Source of the DNA: Entomomonas asaccharolytica
Lineage (GTDB): Bacteria > Pseudomonadota > Gammaproteobacteria > Pseudomonadales > Pseudomonadaceae
Length of the DNA stretch: 64,000 nt
NCBI RefSeq assembly: GCF_016653615.1
Contig: NZ_CP067393.1
Span: forward strand, 1,441,673-1,505,672
Reading direction: 5' to 3'
In this document: piece after piece, positions 6,369-15,675 of the stretch
How the letters are laid out: every line of letters starts with the position of its first letter
How positions within the stretch are numbered: the first letter of the stretch is position 1
Made by a program: the position numbers and the translations under genes
Notes under the pieces: model-generated
What the model was told of the DNA's origin: nothing
The model's database searches: none
Seen by the model: the letters and a program-made list of their open reading frames with translations, nothing else

Positions 6369-7749
6369 TTTCTTCAACTTTGTAAAGTACACTAAGCAAG
6401 ACTTTATAGAAGGATGGTTTAATAAAATAGTTGCTGATGCACTCCAAGAGTTTTATGAAGATGTAAAAGCAGGTAAGCAACCTAGATTAATGATCTTTGC
6501 TCCACCTCGTAGCGGTAAAAGTGAATTATTTAGTAGAAGATTTCCAGCATGGGTATTAGGTAAAGACCCTAATCTTCAAATAATAGCTACAAGTTACAGT
6601 TCAGACTTATCTAGTAGAATGAATAGAGATGTACAAAGGATTATCGATGAACCCAACTATAATGCTGTTTTCCCTGACACCAGCCTAAACCGAAAAAACA
6701 TTGTAACTATTGCCAATACTCCACTGAGGAATAGTGAGATATTTGAGATAGTTAATTATCAAGGTGCATACAGAAGCGCAGGGGTAGGCGCAGGCATTAC
6801 AGGAATGGGTGCTGATATAGCTATTATTGATGACCCTGTAAAAGATGCCAAAGAAGCTAATAGTGCAACAATACGCAATGCTATATGGGATTGGTACACT
6901 ACAACACTATATACACGCTTAAGCCCTAATAGCGGCATTCTGTTAGGTATGACTCGTTGGCATCAAGATGATCTTGCAGGCCGACTAATAGCTGAAATGA
7001 AAAAAGGGGAAGGCGACCACTGGAAAATAATACGCTTTCCTGCTATTGCCGAGATAGATGAACAATTTAGAAAAATAGGTGAGCCTTTACATCCTGAAAG
7101 GTTTCCTCTTGAACGACTAAATAAAATCAAGTCAGCAGTGGGTACAACCACTTGGAATGGTCTCTATCAACAACGTCCAACTACTGCTGGCGGTGGAGTA
7201 ATTAAAGGTACTTGGTTCAAACGTTATGAAATACTACCAAGAATAAAACGAGTAGCAATATTTGCTGATACCGCCCAGAAAGTAAAAACACAAAATGACT
7301 ATACCGTGTTTTTAGTGGTTGGTCTTGGCCATGATGGTAATCTTTATATTATTGATGTGGTGCGTGGTAAGTGGGAAGCTCCAGACCTTTTTAGAACTGC
7401 TAAAGATGTTTGGAATAAATATGCAGATAAAAGACCAACAGCTATTCATATCGAAGATAAATCAAGTGGTTCAAGCTTAATCCAAACATTAAACAAGTTC
7501 ACCAAGATTCCAGTTAAGCCAATACAAACAGACACCGACAAATATACAAGAGTGTTAGGCGTACAGGGATATATTGAAAGTGGTTTTGTGTTTCTGCCTG
7601 CTAATGCCTCATGGGTGCGTGACTTTATTGATGAATGTGAAGATTTTACTGCCACAGATAGCCATCTACATGATGACCAAGTAGATACTTTAGTAATGGC
7701 TATTAATCATTTCTTAGGTGGCAGTGTCACTATTTGGGATAGTTTATGA
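6310..7749 (+). CDS. Terminase large subunit
   Basis: The 479-residue packaging motor has an N-terminal ATPase with Walker A 'APPRSGKSE' at 64-72 and Walker B 'AIIDDP' at 171-176. A coupling motif follows near 'LLGMTRWH' (211-218). The C-terminal RNase H-like nuclease has Asp320 ('FADTA'), Glu382 ('IHIEDK') and Asp455/Asp456 ('DDQVDT'). It translocates DNA into the prohead and cuts the concatemer. Length is typical of the Terminase_6 group. The ATG at 6310 is the only early start; the gene is coupled to the portal gene by ATGA. Confidence 0.96.
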   Translation: MKNLPFYDLSEIRQEKARRNFFNFVKYTKQDFIEGWFNKIVADALQEFYEDVKAGKQPRLMIFAPPRSGKSELFSRRFPAWVLGKDPNLQIIATSYSSDLSSRMNRDVQRIIDEPNYNAVFPDTSLNRKNIVTIANTPLRNSEIFEIVNYQGAYRSAGVGAGITGMGADIAIIDDPVKDAKEANSATIRNAIWDWYTTTLYTRLSPNSGILLGMTRWHQDDLAGRLIAEMKKGEGDHWKIIRFPAIAEIDEQFRKIGEPLHPERFPLERLNKIKSAVGTTTWNGLYQQRPTTAGGGVIKGTWFKRYEILPRIKRVAIFADTAQKVKTQNDYTVFLVVGLGHDGNLYIIDVVRGKWEAPDLFRTAKDVWNKYADKRPTAIHIEDKSSGSSLIQTLNKFTKIPVKPIQTDTDKYTRVLGVQGYIESGFVFLPANASWVRDFIDECEDFTATDSHLHDDQVDTLVMAINHFLGGSVTIWDSL

Positions 7750-9065
7750 GTGAACAAACATTAAATGACAGTATGATGAATTTAGTTACTGCATTAGGAA
7801 GAAAGTCAGAGAGTAGAAAATATAAACAATCTACTAATAAAAGCAATAATTACTGGTTAAATACTTATTTCTCAAGTTGGATAGCAGAAAAGTATATTGA
7901 TAAAACAGCCAGAGATATGGTTAAAAAGTGGCGTGTTATAGAAACATCTGATACTGAATCAGAACAATTAAAGCTGCTTGAAAAACTTGAAGATAAATTT
8001 AAAGTACCAATGATTGCTGAAGAAGCCCTTGCTTTTGGTTCATTGTTTGGTGAAATATTAATACTTGCTATTACTGATATTACAGAAGATCAATATGCAA
8101 CTGAATTAAATCTATCAACAGAAAAATTATTACGCTTTATTGTAATAGATGATTATAAGAATGGTGATATTGATACCAGCATATTATCAAAAACGTTTGG
8201 AGAGCCTTTATCCTATACAGTAAGCAATATTGAAATACATGCATCAAGAGTACATAGATTAGTAACTGGCAAGATACCATTCAGCAAAAGAAAAAAGAAC
8301 GGTGGTCAAGGCGTTAGTGATCTTAATTCTAAGATGGATATTATTAAAGCCTTTGATGCTATATCGACATCAGTCTCTGATCTTGTTGAAGAATGTAAGA
8401 TTGATGTATTAAAGATGAAGGGCTTAAATAATCAAATAGCGGCCGGTCAAGAGGATTTAGTTGTTAAATATGCTCAATTAGCTCAACAAATTAAATCATT
8501 AAGCAATATGTTGCTAGTAGATGCTGATGACGAGTACGACCAGAAAGAAATTACATTTAGCGGTTTATCTGATCTATGGGTGAAGGCGCGTGAAGTAGTA
8601 GCTGGTGCAATGGATAGACCTGTTACAGTGATGTTTGGTCAATCAGCAGCAGGCTTTGCCAGTGGCGAAGAAGATAATCAAGCCTATTATGGCACTATTA
8701 ACTCATTACAAGAATCACGTTTAAGGCCATTACTTGATTTTACTGACCAGTTTTTGTTAGCAATGGCTAATATCAATCCTGACGACTTCGCATATAGTTT
8801 TCCAAGCATAGAGCCTTCTAATCTTAAAGAAGAATCAACCACCTTTGCAACCTATTCAACGGGCATTGTTAGCCTTTATCAAAACAACCTGATAACAGGT
8901 AAACAGGCACTGATGGAATTAAAGCAAAAAGAAGTTTTTTCAAATATTAGTGAACAAGATATTGAGAATATAAAAGAGTTGGAAAAACCTTATGATAATC
9001 AATTTACCGACCCTTATCAAATCACGGAGACAGGTTCGCAACAGTCGCAAAATACGACCTATTAA
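7746..9065 (+). CDS. Portal protein (DUF1073 family)
   Basis: The 439-residue product has the features of DUF1073 portals: an N-terminal 'IDKTARDMVKKWRVIE' segment, 'FGSLFGEILIL' near residues 92-102 and a conserved 'FGQSAAGFASGEEDNQAYY' region near 300. Twelve copies would form the DNA channel at the capsid vertex. It follows the large terminase directly and its end overlaps the minor head gene by 74 bases. Database labels sometimes link this family to Acb1 anti-CBASS proteins, but no 2H phosphodiesterase motif is seen here. Confidence 0.88.
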   Translation: MSEQTLNDSMMNLVTALGRKSESRKYKQSTNKSNNYWLNTYFSSWIAEKYIDKTARDMVKKWRVIETSDTESEQLKLLEKLEDKFKVPMIAEEALAFGSLFGEILILAITDITEDQYATELNLSTEKLLRFIVIDDYKNGDIDTSILSKTFGEPLSYTVSNIEIHASRVHRLVTGKIPFSKRKKNGGQGVSDLNSKMDIIKAFDAISTSVSDLVEECKIDVLKMKGLNNQIAAGQEDLVVKYAQLAQQIKSLSNMLLVDADDEYDQKEITFSGLSDLWVKAREVVAGAMDRPVTVMFGQSAAGFASGEEDNQAYYGTINSLQESRLRPLLDFTDQFLLAMANINPDDFAYSFPSIEPSNLKEESTTFATYSTGIVSLYQNNLITGKQALMELKQKEVFSNISEQDIENIKELEKPYDNQFTDPYQITETGSQQSQNTTY

Positions 9066-9846
9066 GGGCAGCAAACAGGCTGAAGTTATCTATAGGGATG
9101 CCTTAACAGAGATTATTAATACAATGGTCTCTATAGCGGTAACAGCAGTAAATAATACTACCCTTATAGATGCTCAAGCAGATAATACCCTGTTAGGGAA
9201 AACCAATAGCATTATTCAAAGACTCAGTAGCTTTGATATAGACTCACTGGCTAAACAGATAGCCTCTCGTATGGTAACAAGCATTAACACGCAAAATAGG
9301 CGTGTTATGGCTGATCGATTTAAAGCAGCTTATCAAATAGATATATCAAGTTTACTTGGCGATCAGGTAGTTTCATCAACATTAAATAAAGCCATTGATT
9401 ACAACGTTAGTTTAATTAGTTCAATCAAAAATGACTTTATTAGTGATATAGGTAAAGCCATTAGGGATAACTATACCGATGGAATGCGGTCAAGTGAGCT
9501 AGCCAAGATTATTAAAGAGCGTGGCAAAGTAAGCGACTCAAGAGCGAAAATGATTGCTCGTGACCAGACAGCAAAGATAAATGGAACAATAACCAGAGAA
9601 CGCAATAAATCACTGGGTATTGAAATGTATATCTGGTTAGGTGCTGATGACGAAAGGGAAAGGGATAGCCACAGAGCCATGAATAATAAGCTATGTCGTT
9701 TTGATGATGCTACAGTTTATTCTGATGATGGCGGTAAAACATGGAAAAAAAGAACTGCCAATATGGTTAAGTTGCATCCTTGTGAAGATTATCAGTGTAG
9801 ATGTGATTATCAGCCTTATATCAGTTGGTTAAATGAGCCTGCCTAA
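8992..9846 (+). CDS. Minor head / head morphogenesis protein (Mu gpF-like)
   Basis: The 284-residue protein has the phage Mu F / SPP1 gp7 type C-terminal domain: 'AKMIARDQTAKINGTITRERNKSLGIEMYIWLGADDERERDSHRAMNN', with the key residues spread over about 183-230, then a His/Cys-rich end ('HPCEDYQCRCDYQP'). Such proteins sit inside the capsid near the portal and may be ejected with the DNA. The early ATG overlaps the portal gene by 74 bases, unusually long, but no later start keeps the conserved N-terminal region. Confidence 0.87.
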   Translation: MIINLPTLIKSRRQVRNSRKIRPIKGSKQAEVIYRDALTEIINTMVSIAVTAVNNTTLIDAQADNTLLGKTNSIIQRLSSFDIDSLAKQIASRMVTSINTQNRRVMADRFKAAYQIDISSLLGDQVVSSTLNKAIDYNVSLISSIKNDFISDIGKAIRDNYTDGMRSSELAKIIKERGKVSDSRAKMIARDQTAKINGTITRERNKSLGIEMYIWLGADDERERDSHRAMNNKLCRFDDATVYSDDGGKTWKKRTANMVKLHPCEDYQCRCDYQPYISWLNEPA

Positions 9847-9860
9847 TAGCAGGCTTTTTT
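9836..9860 (+). terminator. Intrinsic terminator inside the head operon
   Basis: AGCCTGC (9836-9842) and GCAGGCT (9849-9855) form a seven-pair GC-rich stem with a six-base loop, followed directly by a T run. The stem overlaps the stop of the minor head gene. It lies inside the otherwise continuous virion operon, so it must be read through, for example by a late antiterminator, or an internal promoter must serve the genes downstream. Confidence 0.8.
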
Positions 9861-9871
9861 ATTGGTGAGAT

Positions 9872-11041
9872 ATGAAACTAAGAATTAATGATAAAGCAAT
9901 AAATTTTGACGGTAAACTACAAATTACCGAGCAAGGCTATTTAGTGGCCAAAGGTGTAAATATTGCAAAGGTAGGTGTTCTTGATTATTTAGGTGAAGAA
10001 ATAGGACAAGAAAAAGGCAAGCTTTACAAAGTAGGTGTAACCAAAGAAGAACTATTTAACCCTAAAACTATCGAGTCTTTTGAAGGTGCGCCTATTACCT
10101 TAATTCATCCTAAAGGCTTAGAAGTAAATGCTAGCACATGGAAAAAAGACGGTATAGGACATACTCAAAATGTTAAACCCAATGGAGAACATTTAACAGC
10201 AGATGTTTATATATCTGATGCAGAAGCTATTCAAGAAATAAATAACAAAGATATTAAGCAATTCTCACTAGGTTATGACTGTGATGTTGTAGCTTCTAAC
10301 AGTAAAGAATTTGATTACAACAAAATCAATATCAAAGGAAATCACGTAGCGATTGTGCCAAGCGGTCGTTGCGGTGATTCGTGCAGGCTTGGCGATAAAG
10401 GTATAACAAATATGGTAAAAAATAAAATTATTGATGGCTTAAGAAAGGCAACTGGTCTTTTAAAAGTCAATGATGCAGGTGAAACTGTTTTGTCATCCGA
10501 TGAAGCCAAGCGACTACAAGAGTTATTAGTTGATTTACAAGAGCAGCTTGCTGAAGAGGAAGGATTACCTGATGGCGAAAAAGACCAGGAGCAAATTGAC
10601 ACCTTAAAAACAATTGTTGATCTTCTTAAAAAGTTACAAACAGCAGAAAGTGAGCCAGTGATTACAGACAAAGAGCCTGATACTGGCGAGCTTTCAAAAC
10701 GTAATGCTGAACTAGAAGAAGAGAACAAAAATCTTAAAGAAGAACTGGATAAGCTTAAAAATTCTAATGAGGCAAGCATTGCACTTAATGATGCAAAAGC
10801 TCGCTTTCCTAAAGCAAAAATTGGTGATTCTTCTACAGCGCGTAAAGTGTATGAGTGCGTTTTAGTAGATAGCGGTATTTTTACCAAAGAGCAATTATTA
10901 GGTAAATCTGATATTGAGATTTCCAGTGCTTATGCAGGGCTTAGTGCAACAATGAAGCGCAATAACTCAATAGGTAAAACATTGCTTGGTGACCAAAAGC
11001 CAGCAACTAAAACAGCTTCACAACGTTTAGGGGGTAAATAA
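9872..11041 (+). CDS. Capsid maturation protease / scaffold (DUF2213)
   Basis: The 389-residue product has an N-terminal DUF2213 domain (about 1-165) with the conserved stretches 'FEGAPITLIHPKG', 'DIKQFSLGYDCDV' and 'NHVAIVPSGRCG'. The rest is a long acidic coiled coil (about 195-305) and a helical C-terminus, as in protease-scaffold fusions of tailed phages. The protease part would trim head proteins and the coiled coil would guide prohead assembly. An internal ATG at 10412 (residue 181) at the domain boundary may give a separate scaffold product. Confidence 0.85.
   Translation: MKLRINDKAINFDGKLQITEQGYLVAKGVNIAKVGVLDYLGEEIGQEKGKLYKVGVTKEELFNPKTIESFEGAPITLIHPKGLEVNASTWKKDGIGHTQNVKPNGEHLTADVYISDAEAIQEINNKDIKQFSLGYDCDVVASNSKEFDYNKINIKGNHVAIVPSGRCGDSCRLGDKGITNMVKNKIIDGLRKATGLLKVNDAGETVLSSDEAKRLQELLVDLQEQLAEEEGLPDGEKDQEQIDTLKTIVDLLKKLQTAESEPVITDKEPDTGELSKRNAELEEENKNLKEELDKLKNSNEASIALNDAKARFPKAKIGDSSTARKVYECVLVDSGIFTKEQLLGKSDIEISSAYAGLSATMKRNNSIGKTLLGDQKPATKTASQRLGGK
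10412..11041 (+). other. Possible internal start for a separate scaffold protein
   Basis: In frame with the DUF2213 gene, ATG at 10412 is codon 181, right after the protease domain and before the coiled coil. AAAGG lies 8-10 bases upstream. A product starting here would be about 209 residues of coiled coil and tail, like lambda Nu3 nested in the protease gene C. This is inference only. Confidence 0.35.
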
Positions 11042-11520
11042 TGGGATTTACAAATTGGGATAGTGATGATGGCATTTTTAATGCTGGCTCAATTAAAAGA
11101 GTTTCTAGCTCTGACCAAAAGGTTTGGGGCGAGAAAAATGCAACGGATACTCAAATTGAGTATGGCCTTTTTGTAGCAGTAGCAGCAGAAGGTGGCGTTA
11201 AACCTATTACAGCAGGTACTGATTTAATTAGTGGTATTGTCGTTCGTGATATTTATGGCGAAAAAAGCACTGCTGAAAAAACTATTAATGTTGTGCATAT
11301 TTCTCATGGTGATAGCGTAGCAGTGCAATCAGTAGATGGAATTGATTTTGCGCGTGGTGATCGTGCTTATATTGTGGTCACAGGTGCAGATGCTGGCAAA
11401 GTAACCAATGTAAAAGAAGGTGCTATTGACATTGGTGGTTGGGTAGAGGATGTGAGCGCAGGTAATAATTGCGTGGCATTTACTCTTGGATATATACAAA
11501 GTTTCACAGATGCAGCCTAA
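11041..11520 (+). CDS. Structural cement / capsid decoration protein (DUF2190-like)
   Basis: The 159-residue, mostly beta-stranded product is rich in Gly, Ala, Val and Asp and contains 'ITAGTDLISGIVVRDIYGEKS', whose spacing fits the gp24/DUF2190 cement proteins that stabilise the shell of T7-fold capsids. It lies between protease/scaffold and the major capsid gene, the expected place. The ATG overlaps the upstream stop by one base. Confidence 0.75.
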   Translation: MGFTNWDSDDGIFNAGSIKRVSSSDQKVWGEKNATDTQIEYGLFVAVAAEGGVKPITAGTDLISGIVVRDIYGEKSTAEKTINVVHISHGDSVAVQSVDGIDFARGDRAYIVVTGADAGKVTNVKEGAIDIGGWVEDVSAGNNCVAFTLGYIQSFTDAA

Positions 11521-11530
11521 GGAGTAAATC

Positions 11531-12496
11531 ATGCCAGTTTATGAAACAGATTATACAGACGTTTTACAAGAAAGCTTAAATGAGCGTGATACGCAGCTAC
11601 AAGAAAAGCAATTACCAGAAATTAATATTGCACAAGCAATCCCTATTTCCGAAGGGTTAGAGTTTGGTATTGATACTTGGGATTATGGCGTATCAAATGT
11701 TCGTGGTTCAGTAAAAGATGGGATTATTGGTAATAAAACCAATTCATTAAAAACTATTGATAGCAATATTGAATGGTTAAAAGCTAATGTTGCTCAATGG
11801 GGCAAAGGTGCTTCTTGGACTCAGCAAGAACTTGAAAAAATTGCCCGTTTAAATATTTCCTTGCAAACTAAAAAGCAAGATGATCTGTATGCTAACGCGT
11901 TGGCTACTATTCAATATGCAGGCTATATTGGTCATCAAGAAGCCAAAGGACAAGAAGGATTATTAAGTGGCAAAAAAGTCGAAGTATTGACTGATACCAG
12001 TGGCAAAACTATTGCTGAAATGACCAGTGAAGAAGCTGTTGCATTGATTTTAACTGCCTACAACAAAGCATGGGAAAAGTCAGACTATCGTATTCAGCCC
12101 ACTCATTTAGCAATGGATGCTAAAGACTTTATGCTATTAATGCAAAAGTTTGATACTAATTCTGCAATTGTGGGTACTGATTTATTACCAATATCGGCAA
12201 TGGACAGAATCATGGCAGCTTTACGCAAGGCAGCAGATGATGAAAACTTTAAATTAACGTTTATTAAAGTTCCATCTTCTTACGCAGCTACCATTAATAA
12301 AGGCAAGACACGTTTTGCTGTCTATACCTATAGTAATGACTATGTAGAAATGAAAGTTCACATGCCTGAGTTATTGCCCGTAAGACAGCGCGATCTATTA
12401 ACCTATGAGTGCGGTTATCGTTCAGCGTTTACTGGTGCGTTATGGTATGAGCCAGCGTCAGCGGTCTATCAAGATTACAAAACTTCAGCTACATAA
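11531..12496 (+). CDS. Major capsid protein (DUF2184-type)
   Basis: The 321-residue product has the features of the DUF2184 major capsid family: 'GIDTWDYGVSNVRGSVKDG' near residues 45-65, a central helical part ('WTQQELEKIARLNISLQTKKQDDLY') and a C-terminal 'YECGYRSAFTGALWYEP' motif typical of HK97-fold shell proteins of myoviruses. AAGGAG precedes the start, as expected for the most abundant virion protein. There is no obvious delta domain because scaffold and protease are encoded upstream. Confidence 0.85.
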   Translation: MPVYETDYTDVLQESLNERDTQLQEKQLPEINIAQAIPISEGLEFGIDTWDYGVSNVRGSVKDGIIGNKTNSLKTIDSNIEWLKANVAQWGKGASWTQQELEKIARLNISLQTKKQDDLYANALATIQYAGYIGHQEAKGQEGLLSGKKVEVLTDTSGKTIAEMTSEEAVALILTAYNKAWEKSDYRIQPTHLAMDAKDFMLLMQKFDTNSAIVGTDLLPISAMDRIMAALRKAADDENFKLTFIKVPSSYAATINKGKTRFAVYTYSNDYVEMKVHMPELLPVRQRDLLTYECGYRSAFTGALWYEPASAVYQDYKTSAT

Positions 12497-12500
12497 TTAG

Positions 12501-12896
12501 ATGGCTGGTATAGCTATGTTACTAGATGATTTTAGAGCAAGATATCCTGAATTTGACAGCATTTCTGATGGGCGAATTAATGTATTTATTGAAGATGCTC
12601 AACTTCAAGTAAGCGCAAAAATTTGGGGTAAGCTCTACCAACAAGGAGTATTAGCATTAGCCGCTCACTTATTAAAAAGTAATCCTAATGCTAATGGAAG
12701 CGGTTCAGGCGGCAATGGTTCGCCTTTTCCTGTCTCTAATAAGTCAGCAGGATCACTTTCTATAGGTTATGCAGTGCCTACAGTAAGTGATAATGATGAT
12801 TCATCTTATATGCTTACTATTTACGGACAGCGATATTTGCAGTTGCGGAAATTAGTAGCTGTACATATAAAGGTTATTGCATGGCCACCAAGATAG
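12501..12896 (+). CDS. Head completion / neck protein (DUF4054)
   Basis: The 131-residue product has the DUF4054 pattern: N-terminal 'DDFRARYPEFDSISDGRINVFIEDAQLQV', a helix ending 'LALAAHLLKS' and a C-terminal 'YGQRYLQLRKL'. Proteins of this type bind below the portal and connect it to the tail. A glycine/serine-rich loop sits in the middle. The end overlaps the next start by 16 bases. Confidence 0.8.
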   Translation: MAGIAMLLDDFRARYPEFDSISDGRINVFIEDAQLQVSAKIWGKLYQQGVLALAAHLLKSNPNANGSGSGGNGSPFPVSNKSAGSLSIGYAVPTVSDNDDSSYMLTIYGQRYLQLRKLVAVHIKVIAWPPR

Positions 12897-13351
12897 AAAA
12901 AAATATTGATCTATCCAAGTGGCAAACCTTAGAAGATGAGCTATTAAAACTGGCTAATAAGCATGTTGTGGTAGGTGTACCAGCTTCTAATAATAGTCGT
13001 TCTGATGGTGTAACCAATGCACTAATTGCGGCTGTTCATGAATTAGGTGTGCCAGAGCTTAATATTGCTGAGCGTTCATTTTTAAGGGCTTCCCTTACTG
13101 GTAATCAAGGCAAATATATTAGGCTTAATGCTGAAAACTTTAAACGGGTTTTGAATCATCAAATGAGCATTGACCAAGCTCTTAATGTGCTTGGCTTAAT
13201 CGCTGCTGGTGATGTTAAAGCCTTTATTGCTAATGGTGATTTTACACCGCTTAAACCTGAAACAATTAAACGTAAAGGTTCAAGTAAGCCATTAATAGAT
13301 ACAGGTGAATTAAGACAGTCAATAACCTATGAAGTAAGAAACAATGATTAA
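12881..13351 (+). CDS. Tail completion / neck protein
   Basis: The 156-residue product has 'LALNKHVVVGVPAS'-type N-terminal strands, a central 'VPELNIAERSFLRASL' segment and a C-terminal 'PLIDTGELRQSITYEVR', the signature ending of HK97 gp10-like and related virion morphogenesis proteins. It would sit at the head-tail joint. Overlaps of 16 bases upstream and 8 downstream show tight coupling. Confidence 0.75.
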   Translation: MATKIEKNIDLSKWQTLEDELLKLANKHVVVGVPASNNSRSDGVTNALIAAVHELGVPELNIAERSFLRASLTGNQGKYIRLNAENFKRVLNHQMSIDQALNVLGLIAAGDVKAFIANGDFTPLKPETIKRKGSSKPLIDTGELRQSITYEVRNND

Positions 13352-13709
13352 TCTAGCTGAATTTTTTGATGACCCTAATTTTGCTCAACAAGTAGAGCTG
13401 TTAGTGGGTGATGGCGAATATATCAATGGTGAGTGGTCGCAATACTATGACCCCACAATTCAAACAATGATTGTTCAACCAACAACACCTGATGACTTGC
13501 AAATGCTTGAAGAGGGTGAGCGTTATTTTCCTTCAAAAATGATTCATTCAGTAGAGCCAATTAAAGTTGGTGATGTAGTGATCTATCAAGGTAATAAATG
13601 GCGTATAAGGGCAATGAGCGATTGGAGCGAATATGGATACTACTACGGTATCTCGATTAGACGAGGCGGCACTGAGGGGAGTGATAGCAAAGGTTTTGAA
13701 GTTCCCTGA
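13344..13709 (+). CDS. Head-tail joining protein, unnamed family
   Basis: A 121-residue beta-rich product with 'VGDVVIYQGNKWRIRAMSDWSEYGYYYGISIRR' features at about 73-107, as seen in short stopper-like proteins of the neck. It lies between the tail completion and terminator genes of the joint cassette. The family is not recognised with certainty. The last 77 bases overlap the next gene. Confidence 0.6.
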   Translation: MINLAEFFDDPNFAQQVELLVGDGEYINGEWSQYYDPTIQTMIVQPTTPDDLQMLEEGERYFPSKMIHSVEPIKVGDVVIYQGNKWRIRAMSDWSEYGYYYGISIRRGGTEGSDSKGFEVP

Positions 13710-14163
13710 TACAAGTGTTAGAAAAGCTAATCAATCTGCACCTGTGGGAGATAGCCCTTTTATCACTGTTAAATTTGTTTCTAGTACAGAGTTAGGCTCA
13801 CCAAGCTATCACTATAATGGAGACACAGAAAAAGAAACAATTACTAGCACTAACCATTCAACTTATAGCATTCAAGCCTTCGGCAATAATGCTAATAGCC
13901 TACTTAAAACACTTAAAACTGCGCTTTATTCATCTAATGCCATGCGAGAGCTTAGGGCATTAAAAGCAGCTATTTACTCAATTTCTGAGCCTTTAGATAT
14001 ATCAGCTATAGCAGGGGCAGCAATGGAAGAACGTAGTCAGATGAATTTAATAGTCAGTCACAACCATAAAGTCATGCTGAGTCTAGAACGCATTGAGCAA
14101 GTTGCAATAACTACTCATGCAGGCAAGCATGATAAAACTGTAATTATTACGGAGAACCAATAA
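13633..14163 (+). CDS. Tail terminator / neck protein (gp12-like, LIC_12616 type)
   Basis: The 176-residue product has an alpha/beta layout with 'SPFITVKFVSSTELGSP' and 'STYSIQAFGNNANSLLKTLKTAL', matching phage neck terminator proteins that cap the tail end and bind the connector. It sits directly before the sheath gene, the usual place in this phage type. The start overlaps the upstream gene by 77 bases; the next ATG lies far inside the domain. Confidence 0.72.
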   Translation: MDTTTVSRLDEAALRGVIAKVLKFPDTSVRKANQSAPVGDSPFITVKFVSSTELGSPSYHYNGDTEKETITSTNHSTYSIQAFGNNANSLLKTLKTALYSSNAMRELRALKAAIYSISEPLDISAIAGAAMEERSQMNLIVSHNHKVMLSLERIEQVAITTHAGKHDKTVIITENQ

Positions 14164-15662
14164 TGTCATTGTCGTTAAATAATATTGTCAATGTACAGCT
14201 AAATATTACGCCTACAGCACCATTGAGAAATAATTTTGGGATGATGGCGTTATTTACCCCTGAAATTGGGGAAGTATTTAAAGATCAAAATACTCTCTAT
14301 CAAATCTATACTAGCCAACAATCTATTGAACTAGATTTTGGGGTAAGCTCAGAAACAGCCAAAGCAAGCTCTTATTTCTGGATGCAGTCACCTAAACCTA
14401 AACAAATGATGGTGGCTCGCTGGATTAGAAATGATGTCAATATTGACGCTGTAAAAGCTTCTTTAAGAGGTACACCTTTACTAACTGATTTATCAACACT
14501 AAAACAAATTACCAATGGTTGTATGACCGTTTCAATTAATGGTGCTGATTCAGTTATTCAAGATATCGACCTATCAGAAGCAACTGACTTTGCAGATGTA
14601 GCTTTAATTATTAATAATCAATTACCTCACTCGCAAGTTGAAATGCGTTTTGATAGTGTTGGTAATCGTTTTATTATTGAAGCGGTTACTGCTGGCGTAG
14701 CAATAAAATTAAGCTATGTTAAACAAGGCGAAGCAGTAGGAACTTATATAGGTTCTTTATTACGTCTAGAAAATGGTATGGCGCAACTTGTTGCAGGGGC
14801 TGATGCAGTAACACTAGCCAAGCAAACACTAGCAGAGGCCATGTCAGCACTTAATAATAAAACCAGTAACTGGTGGGCTGCTACCTGTGCAGTATCATTA
14901 ACAGATGATGAAATTGTTAGTGGTGCAAATTGGATAATGGCTACTGATAAAAAAATGTTTGGTGTTACTACACAAAATCCAGACCATATTGAAAATACTT
15001 CATCTAACATCTTTAAAGACTTCTATGATCGTCAAATGTATAGAGTAGTCGCTTTATATGATAAGAATGACCATTACGCGATTACTTCATTTTTAGCACG
15101 TGGAATGAGTGTCAACTTCTCAGCTCAAAACTCTACTTTAACCATGAAGTTTAAACAATTACCTGGTATTACCCCAGACGATCTTACTGAAACAGAAGCA
15201 GCCAAATGTAAAGCATTAGGCATTAACTTCTATACTTACTATGACCAATCAGCAATGGTAGCTGAAGGTACTGTATGTGGTGGTCGTTTCTTTGATGAGG
15301 TACATATTCTTGATTGGTTTGTGGATGCTGTACAAAAGCAAGTATTTACTACCCTATACAGATCACCTACCAAAATTCCATTAACTGACTTTGGTACAGA
15401 ACGAATTAACAGTGCGATTAAATCCGTATGTCGTGAAGGTGTGAACAATGGCGCATTTGCAGCAGGCGTTTGGAATGGCGACCCATTCGGCACGTTAAAC
15501 ACAGGTGATTACTTAGATGAAGGCTTTTATGTATGGTCAGACACCACAGATAACTTGACCAGTTCAGACCGCGAACAGCGTAAAGCTCCACCTTCACAAG
15601 TGGCTTTAAAAATGGCTGGTGCAATTCATTCTGTGGATGTAATTGTTAATTTTGACCGTTAA
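14163..15662 (+). CDS. Tail sheath protein (DUF3383)
   Basis: The 499-residue product belongs to the DUF3383 sheath family. It starts 'LSLNNIVNVQLNITPTAPLRNNFGMMALFTP', has the conserved segments 'WWAATCAV' and 'GTVCGGRFFDEVHILDWFVDAVQKQVFTTLYR', and ends with 'VDVIVNFDR'. It forms the contractile outer tube that drives the inner tube through the cell envelope. The tube gene follows after 13 bases with a strong AAGGAG site. Confidence 0.9.
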   Translation: MSLSLNNIVNVQLNITPTAPLRNNFGMMALFTPEIGEVFKDQNTLYQIYTSQQSIELDFGVSSETAKASSYFWMQSPKPKQMMVARWIRNDVNIDAVKASLRGTPLLTDLSTLKQITNGCMTVSINGADSVIQDIDLSEATDFADVALIINNQLPHSQVEMRFDSVGNRFIIEAVTAGVAIKLSYVKQGEAVGTYIGSLLRLENGMAQLVAGADAVTLAKQTLAEAMSALNNKTSNWWAATCAVSLTDDEIVSGANWIMATDKKMFGVTTQNPDHIENTSSNIFKDFYDRQMYRVVALYDKNDHYAITSFLARGMSVNFSAQNSTLTMKFKQLPGITPDDLTETEAAKCKALGINFYTYYDQSAMVAEGTVCGGRFFDEVHILDWFVDAVQKQVFTTLYRSPTKIPLTDFGTERINSAIKSVCREGVNNGAFAAGVWNGDPFGTLNTGDYLDEGFYVWSDTTDNLTSSDREQRKAPPSQVALKMAGAIHSVDVIVNFDR

Positions 15663-15675
15663 GGAGAATAAATAA

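Noticed and set aside
7746-9065. Portal protein as an Acb1 anti-CBASS protein
   Set aside because: The label sometimes follows the DUF1073 family, but no pair of H-x-T/S motifs of a 2H phosphodiesterase is visible and the gene sits in the portal position.
10342-10887. 181-codon minus-strand frame under the protease/scaffold gene
   Set aside because: It is Ser/Leu-rich, the expected shadow of the Glu/Lys-rich coiled coil on the other strand, and has no start signal.
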